64,000 bases of DNA from Nonomuraea sp. NBC_00507 (GCF_036013525.1 NZ_CP107853.1:4030001-4094000), one strand, 5' to 3'; counted from the first letter of the stretch, positions 1-9,365 are shown. The notes: generated by a model from the sequence alone, not told the origin. Numbers and translations: made by a program.

Positions 1-138
1 TCGGAATTCTTATACACAGGAAGGGGTACCACAACCCCCTTACTCCGCCACCATACGAAACTCCGGATCTGTTCACGTATCTGCCGCTCTAGTTTTCGCT
101 GCTCGCGCTGATCGAGGCTGCTGCCTCGGTTGGGAGGC

Positions 139-1320
139 ATGGAGATGACTCTCCCTGCAGACCTGCGGGGGAACGCCACGTCGGACCGGAAGGCAAGGAT
201 CGCTTCGATCCTTGCGGTTGCTCTGCCAATGGCCGTGTTCAGCGCCATACTCACCGGGCAGGCGACCACGCATGTCTCTCCACGCGAAGGTGTTGCCTGG
301 GACATGGGCGCAGCGGACGTGCGCATCTTTGACTCCGAGTCGACGGTGCCAGTCGAGCAGGACAGCAATGGTTATGAGCTCTACCCGCTGAGAGACCGCT
401 CCGAGACGCGAAAGCCCTACACTCGTGCACAGATCGAGGCCGTGTTGCCCGAAGGCGGCAGGGCGATACCTTTCAGCGTCGATGACGGGCCCTGGCCGGG
501 ATGGCCCGGCGCAGTCGCGGAGCTGGATCTGAGAGATCCGATAACGCGCGGCATGTATCCGCTGGTACGCGGACGATACCCGCAGGCCAAAGGCGAGCTC
601 CTGGTCACCGAGGGTAAATATGACGCCGTTCATGCGGCACTGGCCAACTTCAAGCCCGGGAGCAGATTCGCTGAAACGGTGAAGATAGTCGGGGTCGCCG
701 TCGACATCCGGCGCGACCGGATTCCCCCCACTGTCTCCTTCCCCGGAACGGGGTTGGTGGAAAATGGAGGACTCTGGCGGGAGTGGTTGGTGGACACGTC
801 TGGGCCCATTGGCTCGGAGCAGGTCAACGAGCTGAACAAGAAGGGGCTCTACGTCAGATCGCGGTCAGTCATCGATGGCCCTCCACTGCCGGATCAGCGA
901 TCTGACAGCTTGGACAGGGAACACCATCTGACGGAGCCGGATTTCTCGAACACTCTCGTCTGGTGCGTGGTGGTCTGTCTGGCGCTGGTGTACCCGTGTC
1001 TGGTTTTTCTCGTGCATCGCCGCGTGCGAGGCCGGCGGAAGCGCCTGGCAATCAGGCTGATACTGGCAATCCCGGTAAGCATCGGATTCGGGCTCATGTG
1101 CGCAGCGTGGCTGACGCCACACATTGCGGAATCGGCCACAGGCCCGTACGAAGTTCCTGTGGAGCCGATTCTGGCCGTAGCCGCTATGGGCGAAGGCGTC
1201 ATCGCGTTCGCCCTCCCTAGGGCGCTCTACTTCCACGCGACAACCCGCAGTACCAGGGCTGGCTCGTCACCGGTCGGCGTCGATGACCCAGATGACGCAA
1301 GGGATGGTCGTCCCTCCTAA
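139..1320 (+). CDS. FtsX-like (MacB-type) membrane protein, short form
   Basis: A transmembrane helix near residues 25-43 is followed by a long extracytoplasmic domain of about 230 residues and three hydrophobic segments near the C-terminus (from LVWCVVVCLALVYPCLVF onward). This resembles part of an actinobacterial FtsX-type ABC permease, but at 393 residues it is about half the usual 800-900, and no ATPase gene adjoins it. It may be a truncated permease or a stand-alone relative. I chose ATG 139 over TTG 130 because GGGAGG lies a few bases upstream of it. The permease assignment is inferred from architecture; the membrane topology is seen directly. Confidence 0.6.
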   Translation: MEMTLPADLRGNATSDRKARIASILAVALPMAVFSAILTGQATTHVSPREGVAWDMGAADVRIFDSESTVPVEQDSNGYELYPLRDRSETRKPYTRAQIEAVLPEGGRAIPFSVDDGPWPGWPGAVAELDLRDPITRGMYPLVRGRYPQAKGELLVTEGKYDAVHAALANFKPGSRFAETVKIVGVAVDIRRDRIPPTVSFPGTGLVENGGLWREWLVDTSGPIGSEQVNELNKKGLYVRSRSVIDGPPLPDQRSDSLDREHHLTEPDFSNTLVWCVVVCLALVYPCLVFLVHRRVRGRRKRLAIRLILAIPVSIGFGLMCAAWLTPHIAESATGPYEVPVEPILAVAAMGEGVIAFALPRALYFHATTRSTRAGSSPVGVDDPDDARDGRPS

Positions 1321-1737
1321 TCGGCTTCGGCTGATGGAGGTTTGCGTGGGATCATCCCGTTCGCTGCGGGCGGACGGCATGGCGGTCTCCCGAGACGCTC
1401 GGGCGACGGTGATTCCACGAACCGCGATGGGAACCGTTCCGGGTTGTCGTGCATGCCGAGCAGGCGAGGGCCCGATGAGGCTTGTCTCTTCTCGATCATG
1501 TGACGTTCGAATATGGTGGGCGGCAGTCCGTCGTTGGCGCTGTGCTGCCGGGTGGTGACCAACCCCCTCACCGGTCAAATGTCGTCCGCGTGCTGCAGTT
1601 CCGCTAACACCCAAGTTGGCTCAGATTAGTGCGCACCTTGCCGGCGCGCGTAGGTCGGTGGCTCGAACCTCATGCCGGCGTCTAGCTTATTATCAGCTTG
1701 ACCAGAGCATTGTCTACTAATCAGTGAAGCGGAGTCA
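1321..1737. other. Intergenic region without a supported gene
   Basis: This 417-bp stretch carries only short overlapping frames with arginine- and proline-rich, shadow-like composition. I see no convincing start with a ribosome binding site, no RNA gene and no clear terminator. Local GC falls after about 1685, consistent with a promoter zone for the small membrane protein gene at 1741. Confidence 0.5.
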
Positions 1738-1740
1738 TTG

Positions 1741-1947
1741 ATGCCTATTAAAAGATTCAAACGCTTGATTTGGTGGAAGGTGGCACTGCTTAGCCTAATT
1801 CTGCTCCCCCTTCGCATCGCGCTCTCCATTGCTGATGGAAAGAGAGGTGTGGATATACTTGCCCCGTCTGTCGCGATTATTGTGATTCTGGTGCTTGCGA
1901 GCGTTCTAGCAGTCCGCGAGTATCGCAAGAACCGCCATGGGGAATAG
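1741..1947 (+). CDS. Small two-helix membrane protein, unknown function
   Basis: A 68-residue protein with a basic N-terminus, a hydrophobic segment around residues 10-28 and a second around 39-58, ending in a charged tail (REYRKNRHGE). A GGAG motif sits about seven bases before ATG 1741; a TTG directly before it is an alternative. The codon positions are less GC-rich than in neighbouring genes. I do not recognise a family. The composition is that of a genuine membrane protein, not a shadow frame. Confidence 0.5.
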   Translation: MPIKRFKRLIWWKVALLSLILLPLRIALSIADGKRGVDILAPSVAIIVILVLASVLAVREYRKNRHGE

Positions 1948-2071
1948 CTGAACTCGCGTGGTGCAGACAGGGGCTGGTGTTGCTTTCCTGTAATGGCATG
2001 GGGCATCTACACATACACAGATCACCGCCCAGAGCCCCGAAAACCAGAGCTCTCCGAGTGGAAGTTCCTCA

Positions 2072-3280
2072 CTAGCGCGAGCGATCTCCTCGACTTTGCT
2101 CCTGGAGGGTCGCCGGAATCAGTGACGAGCCGTCGTCGCTGCACTCGCACACGATGAGTTCCTCCGGCTTGAGTCGATCGGCAAGAGCCGGCGAATGAGT
2201 GGCGATGATGAACTGCGTCTTCTCACCCGCCTCCCGCACGCGCTCGACCAGAAGTTCCAACGCTTGCGGGTGCAGCCCGTGATCGATCTCCTCGACGCAG
2301 GTCAATGCGGGCGGGTGCGGGTCGTGCAGCATGGCGAGCAGTCCCAATAGCCGGATGGTTCCGTAGGAAGCGTCCGGCAGCGGCGTCGGCTCGCGCATTC
2401 CCCGCTCCCGTAGCATCCCGAGAACCGTGGACCCGACGTGGTCGAATTCGATGGCCTCCAACTGGGGCAGCACTTCGGCGGCATCGTCCTGCAGTTGCTG
2501 CCACAGGTCCGGCTCGTTGGCGCTCAGCCAGAGGAGAAAGCTCGACAGGTTGGAGGCGTCACTCGCGATGCCCTCACCGAGCCTGACCGGCGCCCGAGTA
2601 GGTCTCGCCGCCGCGTGAACATCCACTTCGAAGATCCGAAAACTACCGAGCAGCCCGGAGACCTGAGCCGTGATCGGCCCGAACCTCTCGTCACTGAGTC
2701 GGGGCAGCGTGGACAGTCCGCTGCTCACTGCCTGGATGCCGATCCCAGCGCCCTCGGACTGTCCGGTGAGCGGCTCTGAAGTGTCGAAAGGATCCAAGGC
2801 ACGGGTGGTCGCCGACTTGCCCCGCACCGTGATCGTCCGCAGCCGATGCCGTTCCGTGCTGGATCGAAAGATCTCTTCCCTGGCGAACGGGGTCCCGGTG
2901 ATCCGCAGGTCGTATTCGTCCTGCCGGTCTCCCGGCTCGGCCGACCACGATCCCTTGATTCCGATGCGGATATACGCCGCCGGTACGGTGCCGCCGTGGA
3001 AGACAAGACGCTCGAATCCACCGCGCTCGTCCAACGCCGGGACGAGATCCGTACGCACGATGTCGGCCAGAAACCGGAACACTTCCAGCACATTCGTCTT
3101 GCCCGCGCCGTTCGGCCCAACGAGCACGTTGACGGGGCCGAGCGGAAGAGCGACCTGCCGCAGGCTGCGGAAGTTCTCCACCTCCAGAGAGAACAACCGA
3201 TGATCCGCCACCGTGCTCACCTGCTCCGCATCGCGCTCGACTTCGCCGGCGGCAATAAAGCTACGCGCGATCATCGTCAT
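2072..3280 (-). CDS. OLD/RecF-like AAA ATPase (AAA_21 type)
   Basis: A 402-residue predicted ATPase. Walker A GPNGAGKT is at residues 55-62, preceded by the typical LEVENFRSL start of RecF/OLD proteins. A Walker B-like TCVEEIDHGLHP and the ATHSPALAD switch histidine lie near the C-terminus. No TOPRIM domain follows, so it is an ABC-type ATPase without the OLD nuclease half. It overlaps the upstream XRE-TPR gene by four bases (ATGA), so the two are translationally coupled. Stand-alone ATPases of this class often belong to defence or DNA-repair modules; that role is inference here. Confidence 0.85.
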   Translation of the reverse strand: MTMIARSFIAAGEVERDAEQVSTVADHRLFSLEVENFRSLRQVALPLGPVNVLVGPNGAGKTNVLEVFRFLADIVRTDLVPALDERGGFERLVFHGGTVPAAYIRIGIKGSWSAEPGDRQDEYDLRITGTPFAREEIFRSSTERHRLRTITVRGKSATTRALDPFDTSEPLTGQSEGAGIGIQAVSSGLSTLPRLSDERFGPITAQVSGLLGSFRIFEVDVHAAARPTRAPVRLGEGIASDASNLSSFLLWLSANEPDLWQQLQDDAAEVLPQLEAIEFDHVGSTVLGMLRERGMREPTPLPDASYGTIRLLGLLAMLHDPHPPALTCVEEIDHGLHPQALELLVERVREAGEKTQFIIATHSPALADRLKPEELIVCECSDDGSSLIPATLQEQSRGDRSR

Positions 3281-4866
3281 TCGCTTCGTACTGCTCCTCT
3301 AAAACCGCAAGCTTGCAGGGTGTCGTCGAGCTGCTGTACATGTGCGTTACCCGCCCATGGCTCGAGACGGGCCCGTGCTCGAAGGAGCTGATCGGTCAGC
3401 CGAGCCGAACTGTGTTGTGACGCTATGCCAGCGGCCTCCGTAAGTCTGGCGGCGGCCTCAGGGATCTCCTTGGCGGGGGTCAATGCGCTGGCATACGAGA
3501 CAAGCGCAAGCCCGCGATCCATCTTGAACTGCGGGTCGAGCCCGGCCAAGCATTGCTGGGCTGCCGTGACGGCGGGTCCTGTTTGTCGTAGCTGGATCAG
3601 CGCCCAGGCTGCCCCGCACTCCACCACCGAAGGCGAAATCCAGTACAGGAACGCCGGCTCGCTGTCCTTTGATGTATCGGCAAAGGACACCGCAGCGTGA
3701 TGCACGCGGGCGCACTTCGCCGCTTCGCCTGCGGTGGCATGTGCCTTGGACAGCACCGAGTCGCTCATGGCCCGCAACAATCTGCTTGGAGAACGGGTGG
3801 TCCAGCTCTGCGCGGCGAAGGCATGGTCCAGAGCAGTGGCGGGTCGCCGTTGATAGACGGCCATAGCACCCAACCAGCAATGGAGGTAGCTGACCAGGGT
3901 GGGATCGCCTAGCTCGAGCGCCGCCCGCAGTCCATCGCGCATGGCGCGCTCGGCCGCCTTGTAGTCGAGCAGGTCGTAGGCAAGATATCCGGCCAGCTGT
4001 GACATCTGCGCATACGCGGCCAGCATCCGATCGTGCAGCGCTGGGGGCATGGACTCTCGGGAGAGGACCTGCGCGAGCGCTGTCCGCTGTCTGTTCACCA
4101 CCGGCAGCAGCGCCGCCGGCCCATGCTCGTCATCGGCTTGGCGTGCGCGCAAAGTGAGCTTCTCGAACGTGCGCGCAGTCGCCTCATCCACTCGCCATGT
4201 GCTGCGCAGAACCCCGGCCAGGCGTTCTTCCTCATCCGGGGTCAGGACGCGCAAAAGGTCCAGCGCCCGGGCGCCGCCGAGCACCAGGGCCAGTTCGAAG
4301 AGCAGCTCGCGTCGCTTCACGTCGGTCTCCTCGGTGCCGATGGCGCGCAGCAGGTGCACACACGCCGGAGCGTCCGGGAGCGACCTGTCAGCGGGCGCGG
4401 CTGCTGCGCTCGCCTCTATGGTGACACGGCTTGCCGTCTTCAGGGATGGAGGCCGGTTGGCGTCCCGATCTCGGAAGTCTGCTCTGTCGATCAGCTCACG
4501 GTCGGCGCTGCGATACGACCCGAAGACCTCATCGCTGATCAAGCTCCGGGCAGCGGTCTGGTAAACCTCCGCCAGCATGACCAGGAGACGTGCAGGCGGC
4601 CGACGACCGGTCTCCGGCCAGGCCTCGAAATCGTAAAGCCGCGCCTCTCGCAAGGAGGCTGTGCCCGCAGGGTCGGCGTCGTTCACCATGGCCACCACAT
4701 CGGAGGCAGTGCGGCCGTGCGCCAGCCGGCAAAGCCGTAACGGGCTGGCCGCATGAGTGAGCTCGAGAACAGTGGCGATCTGATCCCATGTGAAGCCCTT
4801 GGCACGCAACTGCTTGCTCCAGGAGCGAGCCCACAGCAGCACTCGGCGGCCCTCGCCCGACATCAC
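3277..4866 (-). CDS. XRE-type regulator with TPR-like C-terminus
   Basis: A 529-residue protein. The N-terminus (GFTWDQIATVLELTHAASP) looks like the helix-turn-helix of the large actinobacterial XRE/TPR regulators. From about residue 190 it is helical with repeated alanine/leucine-rich pairs (for example AGYLAYDLLDYKAAERAMRD), typical of tetratricopeptide repeats. It is the first gene of a two-gene operon with the OLD-like ATPase. Proteins of this kind are usually pathway-specific regulators with an unknown ligand, and the coupling suggests it controls or partners the ATPase. Confidence 0.7.
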   Translation of the reverse strand: MMSGEGRRVLLWARSWSKQLRAKGFTWDQIATVLELTHAASPLRLCRLAHGRTASDVVAMVNDADPAGTASLREARLYDFEAWPETGRRPPARLLVMLAEVYQTAARSLISDEVFGSYRSADRELIDRADFRDRDANRPPSLKTASRVTIEASAAAAPADRSLPDAPACVHLLRAIGTEETDVKRRELLFELALVLGGARALDLLRVLTPDEEERLAGVLRSTWRVDEATARTFEKLTLRARQADDEHGPAALLPVVNRQRTALAQVLSRESMPPALHDRMLAAYAQMSQLAGYLAYDLLDYKAAERAMRDGLRAALELGDPTLVSYLHCWLGAMAVYQRRPATALDHAFAAQSWTTRSPSRLLRAMSDSVLSKAHATAGEAAKCARVHHAAVSFADTSKDSEPAFLYWISPSVVECGAAWALIQLRQTGPAVTAAQQCLAGLDPQFKMDRGLALVSYASALTPAKEIPEAAARLTEAAGIASQHSSARLTDQLLRARARLEPWAGNAHVQQLDDTLQACGFRGAVRSE

Positions 4867-4896
4867 GCACCCCCTGTCACCTGGGATTGCGTACGC

Positions 4897-4934
4897 ATTG
4901 TATATCCGTCATGACGCTCTGATCACTCTGATCG
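4897..4934 (-). promoter_or_regulatory. Candidate promoter for the XRE-TPR operon
   Basis: On the minus strand a TACAAT -10-like hexamer lies about 30 bases before the start of the XRE-TPR gene. Just upstream is a direct repeat of CTCTGATC (two copies, nine bases apart) that could bind a regulator. No good -35 is visible, so the call is tentative. Confidence 0.3.
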
Positions 4935-5114
4935 CGGCTGTAGGGAGGTCAATGCGGGACAGAGGCAGATTCTCCCAGGTCAGCGCCTATAACGAGCGGG
5001 GCGATGATCGAACGCGAGATGGAGATCCACCCGGAAGGCGTTTCACGGCACCGTACATATGGCGGACCACCACAGGCCGCATCCCCGTTGTCACACGTCC
5101 ACGGAGGAATCCCC

Positions 5115-5645
5115 ATGCTCGACACCACCACGCCCGCCGTTGTGTGCGTCCCCAGACAGCGCGAACCTTGCTCCGTTCAGCGTGAACTCATCGACGCGAT
5201 GATCGACCTGCACCCTGGCGGACTGATCTGGCGGCGCACGTTCGCCGGCATCCCTGACCAGATCCCCCATGCTCGCCACTTCGCCCGCTACCTCCTGGCC
5301 GACTCCCCCTGCCAGAACGACGCCGAGCTCATCGTCGCCGAGCTCGCCACCAACGCCCTGAAGCACACAAGCAGCGGCAGCCCAAACGGTACGTTCATCG
5401 TCGAACTCGCGCGTACGACCACCACCGTCACCGTCGCGGTCTACGACTGCGGCTGGGGAGGCGTTCCCCGCTTCGGCCTGTCCCGGCGGAACAGCGCCCG
5501 CCATGGCTGGGGACTCTCCATCGTCGCCGCGATCGCTGACCAGGTCGGGTACGAAGGCGACGACCAGGTGGGCCACAAGGTCTGGGCGGTGATCCACACC
5601 TTGCTGACGCCGCTGGCCGCAGTTCGCCAGGCGGATATTCGATAG
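5115..5645 (+). CDS. HATPase_c_2 anti-sigma/regulatory ATPase
   Basis: A 176-residue protein of the RsbW-like histidine-kinase ATPase fold common in actinomycetes. It begins with the usual FAGIPDQIPHARHFARYLL helix. The N-box is ELIVAELATNALKH, the G1-like motif VYDCGWGG, and the G2-like motif HGWGLSIVAAIADQVG. Such proteins usually act as anti-sigma factors or orphan regulatory kinases in partner switching. ATG 5115 has a GGAGG eight bases upstream; an in-frame ATG at 5004 would add 37 residues. No sigma factor or anti-anti-sigma gene is adjacent. Confidence 0.85.
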   Translation: MLDTTTPAVVCVPRQREPCSVQRELIDAMIDLHPGGLIWRRTFAGIPDQIPHARHFARYLLADSPCQNDAELIVAELATNALKHTSSGSPNGTFIVELARTTTTVTVAVYDCGWGGVPRFGLSRRNSARHGWGLSIVAAIADQVGYEGDDQVGHKVWAVIHTLLTPLAAVRQADIR

Positions 5646-5721
5646 ATCCGCTTTCTTGGCCGCTTGTACCCTGAGGCGAATCAAGCGTTCGTCGGGGGAG
5701 CAGGGCCGCCCTATCAGCGTG

Positions 5722-5817
5722 GGCGGCCACACCCTGGAGTACATCGACCGCAGCCTGCTGACCAAGGTCTCCACACCGACCGGCCCCAGCATCAGCTTCG
5801 CCTACGACGCCGCGGAG
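5722..5817 (+). pseudogene. RHS/YD-repeat fragment
   Basis: A 32-residue stretch reading GGHTLEYIDRSLLTKV then STPTGPSISFAYDAA matches the pattern of an RHS/YD repeat (LTKV..P.G....F.YDA). No RHS gene surrounds it and the frame is closed soon after. It is probably a leftover of a polymorphic-toxin RHS gene. The assignment rests on one repeat only. Confidence 0.3.
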
Positions 5818-5821
5818 GTGA

Positions 5822-6175
5822 TCATGCGTGCTCATCGTCCCGGGCAGCCTTGAACCTGCCAGCGCCCATTGGAGGTACGGGATTGGGCAGAGTGGAGAAC
5901 GGCCACGTGTCTACGTTCAGGACGACTATGATCTTCGGCCAAATGTCCACGATCATGGCGTCCAAGTGACCACGTTGGCTCCGGAAGTCGATGCCCCGGT
6001 GTGTGATCATGCGCATTGCCGAACCGTCCGGGGCCTCCCCGTTCGGCTTTTCGCCATTCTCGGGCACCAATCGCAGGGTTTCGTACACCTCCATCAGCGC
6101 GGCGAACTCGCTTTCGGTGAGGCTGTCCGCCTGCTTCTCAGCGATCTTGCTGCCGAGGATGATCGTGAAGGCCAC
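5822..6175 (-). CDS. RelE/ParE-like toxin, C-terminus altered
   Basis: A 117-residue protein beginning MAFTIILGSKIAEKQADSLT, with LVPENGEKPN, PDGSAMRMITHRG and a C-terminal MIVDIWPKIIVVLNVDTW. This is the layout of the short actinobacterial RelE-like toxins (helical start, PWNG-like turn, a final strand pair ending in W). The GTG start overlaps the end of the decayed antitoxin gene. About 20 residues after the final strand (STLPNPVPPMGAG onward) are not typical and suggest loss of the original stop. It may no longer be active, because its antitoxin is broken. Confidence 0.5.
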   Translation of the reverse strand: MAFTIILGSKIAEKQADSLTESEFAALMEVYETLRLVPENGEKPNGEAPDGSAMRMITHRGIDFRSQRGHLDAMIVDIWPKIIVVLNVDTWPFSTLPNPVPPMGAGRFKAARDDEHA

Positions 6176-6177
6176 TG

Positions 6178-6495
6178 CTCGGCGACCTCGTAACCACGTG
6201 CGCGTGCAACGTCGGCAAGGTTTCGTCCCGTGGCCGTTCGTCGTTACGCAGGCGTTCGACAGCCTCTAGGACGTGGTGTCAGTCATCAGGGTCGCGGTTG
6301 GCCACGATCGCTGTACGCCACCACCGGGCGAGGAGCTCATCCAGGGTAGCCGTGGGTACCACAGAAGTGCTGGTCAGCTCCGCGTACTCGGCATCGAATT
6401 CAGCGATGTCGTCAGGATGGAACAGGGGCTGTCCGCACGCCGGTGAAGGTTTTGTCCGGCACGTGCGGGGCGGGGGCGAGTGGCTGTGCGCTCAT
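6178..6495 (-). pseudogene. Broken antitoxin gene partnering the RelE-like toxin
   Basis: The frame starts MSAQPLAPAPHVPDKTFTGV at 6495 and hits a stop after 27 residues. Continuing in a second frame gives FHPDDIAEFDAEYAEL and TLDELLARWWRTAIVANRDP, then a TGA where a tryptophan is expected. Further on, LEAVERLRNDERPRDET and, in a third frame, ARARGYEVAEQW follow. Together these spell the usual antitoxin of this toxin type, so the gene carries at least two frameshifts and one nonsense codon. The start overlaps the stop of the upstream HTH fragment by ATGA, showing the old operon order. Confidence 0.6.
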
Positions 6496-6620
6496 GCTGC
6501 GGTTCCCTTCGCGTTGAGACCCTTGCCCCGCCAGGTGCGGACGGTCATGCGGTCCACTCCAGCGCGACGGGCCAAGGTGGCCTCCTTGCAGCCGTTGGCC
6601 ACCTCATCGATTCCTGTGCC
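6492..6620 (-). pseudogene. Helix-turn-helix fragment, first gene of decayed TA operon
   Basis: The C-terminal 30 or so residues read ATLARRAGVDRMTVRTW then RGKG, a recognisable helix-turn-helix of small actinobacterial DNA-binding proteins. No start codon with a ribosome binding site lies upstream, because the frame runs into the divergent Rpn-like gene. It overlaps the broken antitoxin by four bases. It is best read as a 5'-truncated remnant. Confidence 0.45.
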
Positions 6621-6647
6621 GACACTATGTGTATTCGGTGTGTAACA

Positions 6648-7469
6648 ATGAGCGACATGCCGTCCCCCCGTCATGACGCTCTCATCAACATGTTTAGCGC
6701 CCGCCCCCGACTGGCGGTGGAGATCCTGCGCGATCTCATGGGGGTGGATCTGCCCGACACGCCGCTGGTCCGGCAGGAGAGCACCACCTTCAGCACCCGG
6801 CCTTCCGACGATATCGAGGCCGACCTGGTCTTCACTCTGGGACCGCCGCAAGCCCCTGTGCACGCCATCATCGTGGAGATCCAGCAGGACACGTCCATGG
6901 AGCCGCGGCAACTCGCGCGCTATGCCGCCGCGCTGTGGCTGCTGCTGGGTTGCGACGTTTCGGTTCTGGTCGTCTGCCCCGACCGAGCAGTCGCCGAATA
7001 CTACGCGCGGCCGATCGAGTCGGGGCTGACCGGCTACCGGTTGCGGGCTTGGGTGCTGGGACCTGACGGCGTTCCGGCCATCACCGATCGTCAGCAGGCC
7101 GCCGCTCACTTGGAACTGTCGGCCATGTCGGTGATGGTCCACGGCCGCAACCGCAAAGTGGTTGAGGCCTTCACCATGGCAGTGGCAGACACGCGCGATG
7201 AGCACGCTCCGAAGTACTATGAATACGCCTACAGCATGGCCGCGCCCGAGATTCGGCGCCTCTTGGAGGAGATAGAAGGCAGGACGGAAGAGGCTGCCAG
7301 GATAGTGCTGCTGGTGCTGACTGCCCGCGGTCTCGACGTCCCCGACGACAAACGCACCCAGATCACCACCTGCACCGATCTCGCCCAACTAGAAACCTGG
7401 GCCACCCGCGCAGCCACCGCTCAAGACCTCCGCGACCTGTTCAGTGAGAGCGGCGGACAGGCCCTCTAA
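6648..7469 (+). CDS. Rpn-like PD-(D/E)XK nuclease-fold protein
   Basis: A 273-residue protein. An N-terminal helix with a conserved R-rich start (FSARPRLAVEILRDLMG) precedes a nuclease core with D in EADLVFTLG and the pair E-x-Q in HAIIVEIQQD. A helical C-terminal half follows. This matches the actinobacterial relatives of Rpn recombination-promoting nucleases and transposase-derived PD-(D/E)XK proteins. ATG 6648 is chosen because the longer frame upstream is antisense to the decayed TA operon. It lies directly upstream of the RNA repair cassette on the same strand, 138 bp away. Function beyond nuclease fold is unknown. Confidence 0.65.
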   Translation: MSDMPSPRHDALINMFSARPRLAVEILRDLMGVDLPDTPLVRQESTTFSTRPSDDIEADLVFTLGPPQAPVHAIIVEIQQDTSMEPRQLARYAAALWLLLGCDVSVLVVCPDRAVAEYYARPIESGLTGYRLRAWVLGPDGVPAITDRQQAAAHLELSAMSVMVHGRNRKVVEAFTMAVADTRDEHAPKYYEYAYSMAAPEIRRLLEEIEGRTEEAARIVLLVLTARGLDVPDDKRTQITTCTDLAQLETWATRAATAQDLRDLFSESGGQAL

Positions 7470-7607
7470 GCTCACGGATTCCTCACCCTGGCCCGTAGGC
7501 AGCTGAATAGGCGATTCGCCACGACGCGGCCGTCTGATTATTCGATGGAACGACCCTCCAGGCCGCTCGTACAGTGATGCGACCAAGCGTTCGGCGGGGG
7601 AGGGATC

Positions 7608-9365
7608 ATGCGCGTGCACTATCCGCGTACCCCTCACCTCCCCTGGTCGCCCGGCGCGACACCGGACGACGTACGAGCGGGTGACCTGTCCGGGCTGCGG
7701 GGGCGAGAGATCGTGGTCACCGAGAAGCTCGATGGGGAGAACACCACCCTGTACGCCGACGGCCTGCATGCGCGGTCGCTGGACTCCGGACACCATCCTT
7801 CCCGGACATGGGTCAAGCAGCTGCAGGGGCGGGTCGGGGCGAGGATCCCGGTGGGGTGGCGGGTGTGCGGGGAGAACCTGTTCGCGCGGCACTCCATCGC
7901 CTACGAGGAGTTGGACAGCTGGTTCTACGGGTTCTCCGTCTGGGAGGGGGATCGCTGTCTGGACTGGGACCGTACGGTGGCCTTCCTGCGGGGCCTCGGA
8001 GTTCCGGCACCGCCCGTGTTGTGGCGCGGCGTCTTCGATGAGCGGGTGCTGCGGGCGCTTCGGTTGGACACGGAGCGGCAGGAAGGGTACGTCGTTCGGA
8101 CAGTTGAAGGGTTCGGGCGGGAGGAGTTCGGCGGGCGGGTGGCCAAGTGGGTGCGTCCGGCGCACGTGCGGACTGACACCCATTGGATGCACGCCGCCGT
8201 TGTGCCGAATGGCCTTCGGCCGGCCGCGGCACTGTGGGCGGTGCGATCGGGGGCGGATGCCGATGTCCCTGAGCTGCTGGCCGCGGTGGGTATCGCGGTC
8301 GACGGCCCGGGCGGAGGTGGGGCGGCGGGCATCCGTGTGGAAGATCCAGCCCACGCCGAGGTGGTGGGCAGGCTCGACCTGATCGGGCGGTACGGGGATG
8401 CGCGGCTCGCGGGTGTGCTGGCCACCGTGCTGCACTCCATGCCCCGTGCCTGGCTGGCGGCTCGGTTGGCCGGGCCGCTGGGCATGCCGCTGGCGCGGCG
8501 GGTCGCGGACCTGGTCGGGCTGCACGCCGGTCTGCACCGGCCCTATCCGGATGAGGATCGGCGTGCCGGGCTCGTACGGATGGCGTCCGCCGCCGATCTG
8601 GGAGTGCTGCATGCCGTCGCGGCGGCCGTGCTGGTGGGCCGTACGGACGATGCGGATGGTACGGAGGACCAGGCGCGCGAGCAGGTCGAATGGTCGGCGA
8701 TGCACGCCGAGGACGCCGGGTTGCTCGAGCCGGAGCCGTTGGAGCCGTTGCGGGCAGGTCTGCGGGAGGCCCTCGATGGCCTCGGCGCGGAGGTGGTGGA
8801 TCGGTGCTGGGCGGAGGCGCGTGATGCCTATGCGCGGGGGCGGATCGCCACGGTCGATGAGGCCGTGGCGGCGACCTGGCGGTGGCGCTCCGGGCGGTTC
8901 CCCCAACTGGTGCACCTGGTCGGGCCGTCGGGCAGCGGAAAGAGCACGTTCGCGGCGAGCCTGCCCGGCATCGACGTGCATCTGTCGCTGGACGACCTGC
9001 GTCAGGCCCGGGGCTCGCGGGCGGACCAGCGGGCCAACCAGCAGGTGCTGGGGGAGGGCCTGGACCGGCTCGACGCCGCGCTGTCCGTCGGCGGCACGGT
9101 GGTGTGGGATGCGACGTCGCTCAATCAGCACCAGCGTTCCCTGGTGCACGCCGTGGCGCGCCGCCGCGACGCGCTGACGACGCACGCCATCATGGTGGTG
9201 GAGGAGGACGAGCTGCACCGGCGCAACGCTCGCCGAGCGCACCCGGTGCCGCCGCAGGTGCTCACGGCGCAGGTGCGCCGGTTCGTCCCGCCGTACCCCG
9301 GCCAGGCCCACCGCACCTGGTACGTCGGGGCGTCCGGAACCATCGAGGATCGGGGCGGAGCGTGA
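7608..9365 (+). CDS. RNA ligase fused to polynucleotide-kinase-like P-loop domain
   Basis: A 585-residue two-domain RNA repair enzyme. The N-terminal ligase has motif I EKLDGEN with the AMP-accepting lysine at residue 40, a GENLF motif near 88, a [10 protein letters not shown] strand, motif IV EGYVVR and motif V VAKWVRP. A helical linker of about 190 residues leads to a C-terminal kinase with Walker [10 protein letters not shown] near 438-446, LSLDD and [11 protein letters not shown], as in T4 Pnkp-type 5'-kinases. It would phosphorylate and seal RNA ends. Its TGA shares a base with the ATG of the next gene, so both are made together. Substrate is unknown. Confidence 0.88.
   Translation: MRVHYPRTPHLPWSPGATPDDVRAGDLSGLRGREIVVTEKLDGENTTLYADGLHARSLDSGHHPSRTWVKQLQGRVGARIPVGWRVCGENLFARHSIAYEELDSWFYGFSVWEGDRCLDWDRTVAFLRGLGVPAPPVLWRGVFDERVLRALRLDTERQEGYVVRTVEGFGREEFGGRVAKWVRPAHVRTDTHWMHAAVVPNGLRPAAALWAVRSGADADVPELLAAVGIAVDGPGGGGAAGIRVEDPAHAEVVGRLDLIGRYGDARLAGVLATVLHSMPRAWLAARLAGPLGMPLARRVADLVGLHAGLHRPYPDEDRRAGLVRMASAADLGVLHAVAAAVLVGRTDDADGTEDQAREQVEWSAMHAEDAGLLEPEPLEPLRAGLREALDGLGAEVVDRCWAEARDAYARGRIATVDEAVAATWRWRSGRFPQLVHLVGPSGSGKSTFAASLPGIDVHLSLDDLRQARGSRADQRANQQVLGEGLDRLDAALSVGGTVVWDATSLNQHQRSLVHAVARRRDALTTHAIMVVEEDELHRRNARRAHPVPPQVLTAQVRRFVPPYPGQAHRTWYVGASGTIEDRGGA

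Noticed and set aside
7389..9311. A 640-codon minus-strand open frame antisense to the RNA ligase
   Set aside because: Its composition (many Arg, Pro, His) and lack of motifs mark it as a shadow of the ligase-kinase gene.
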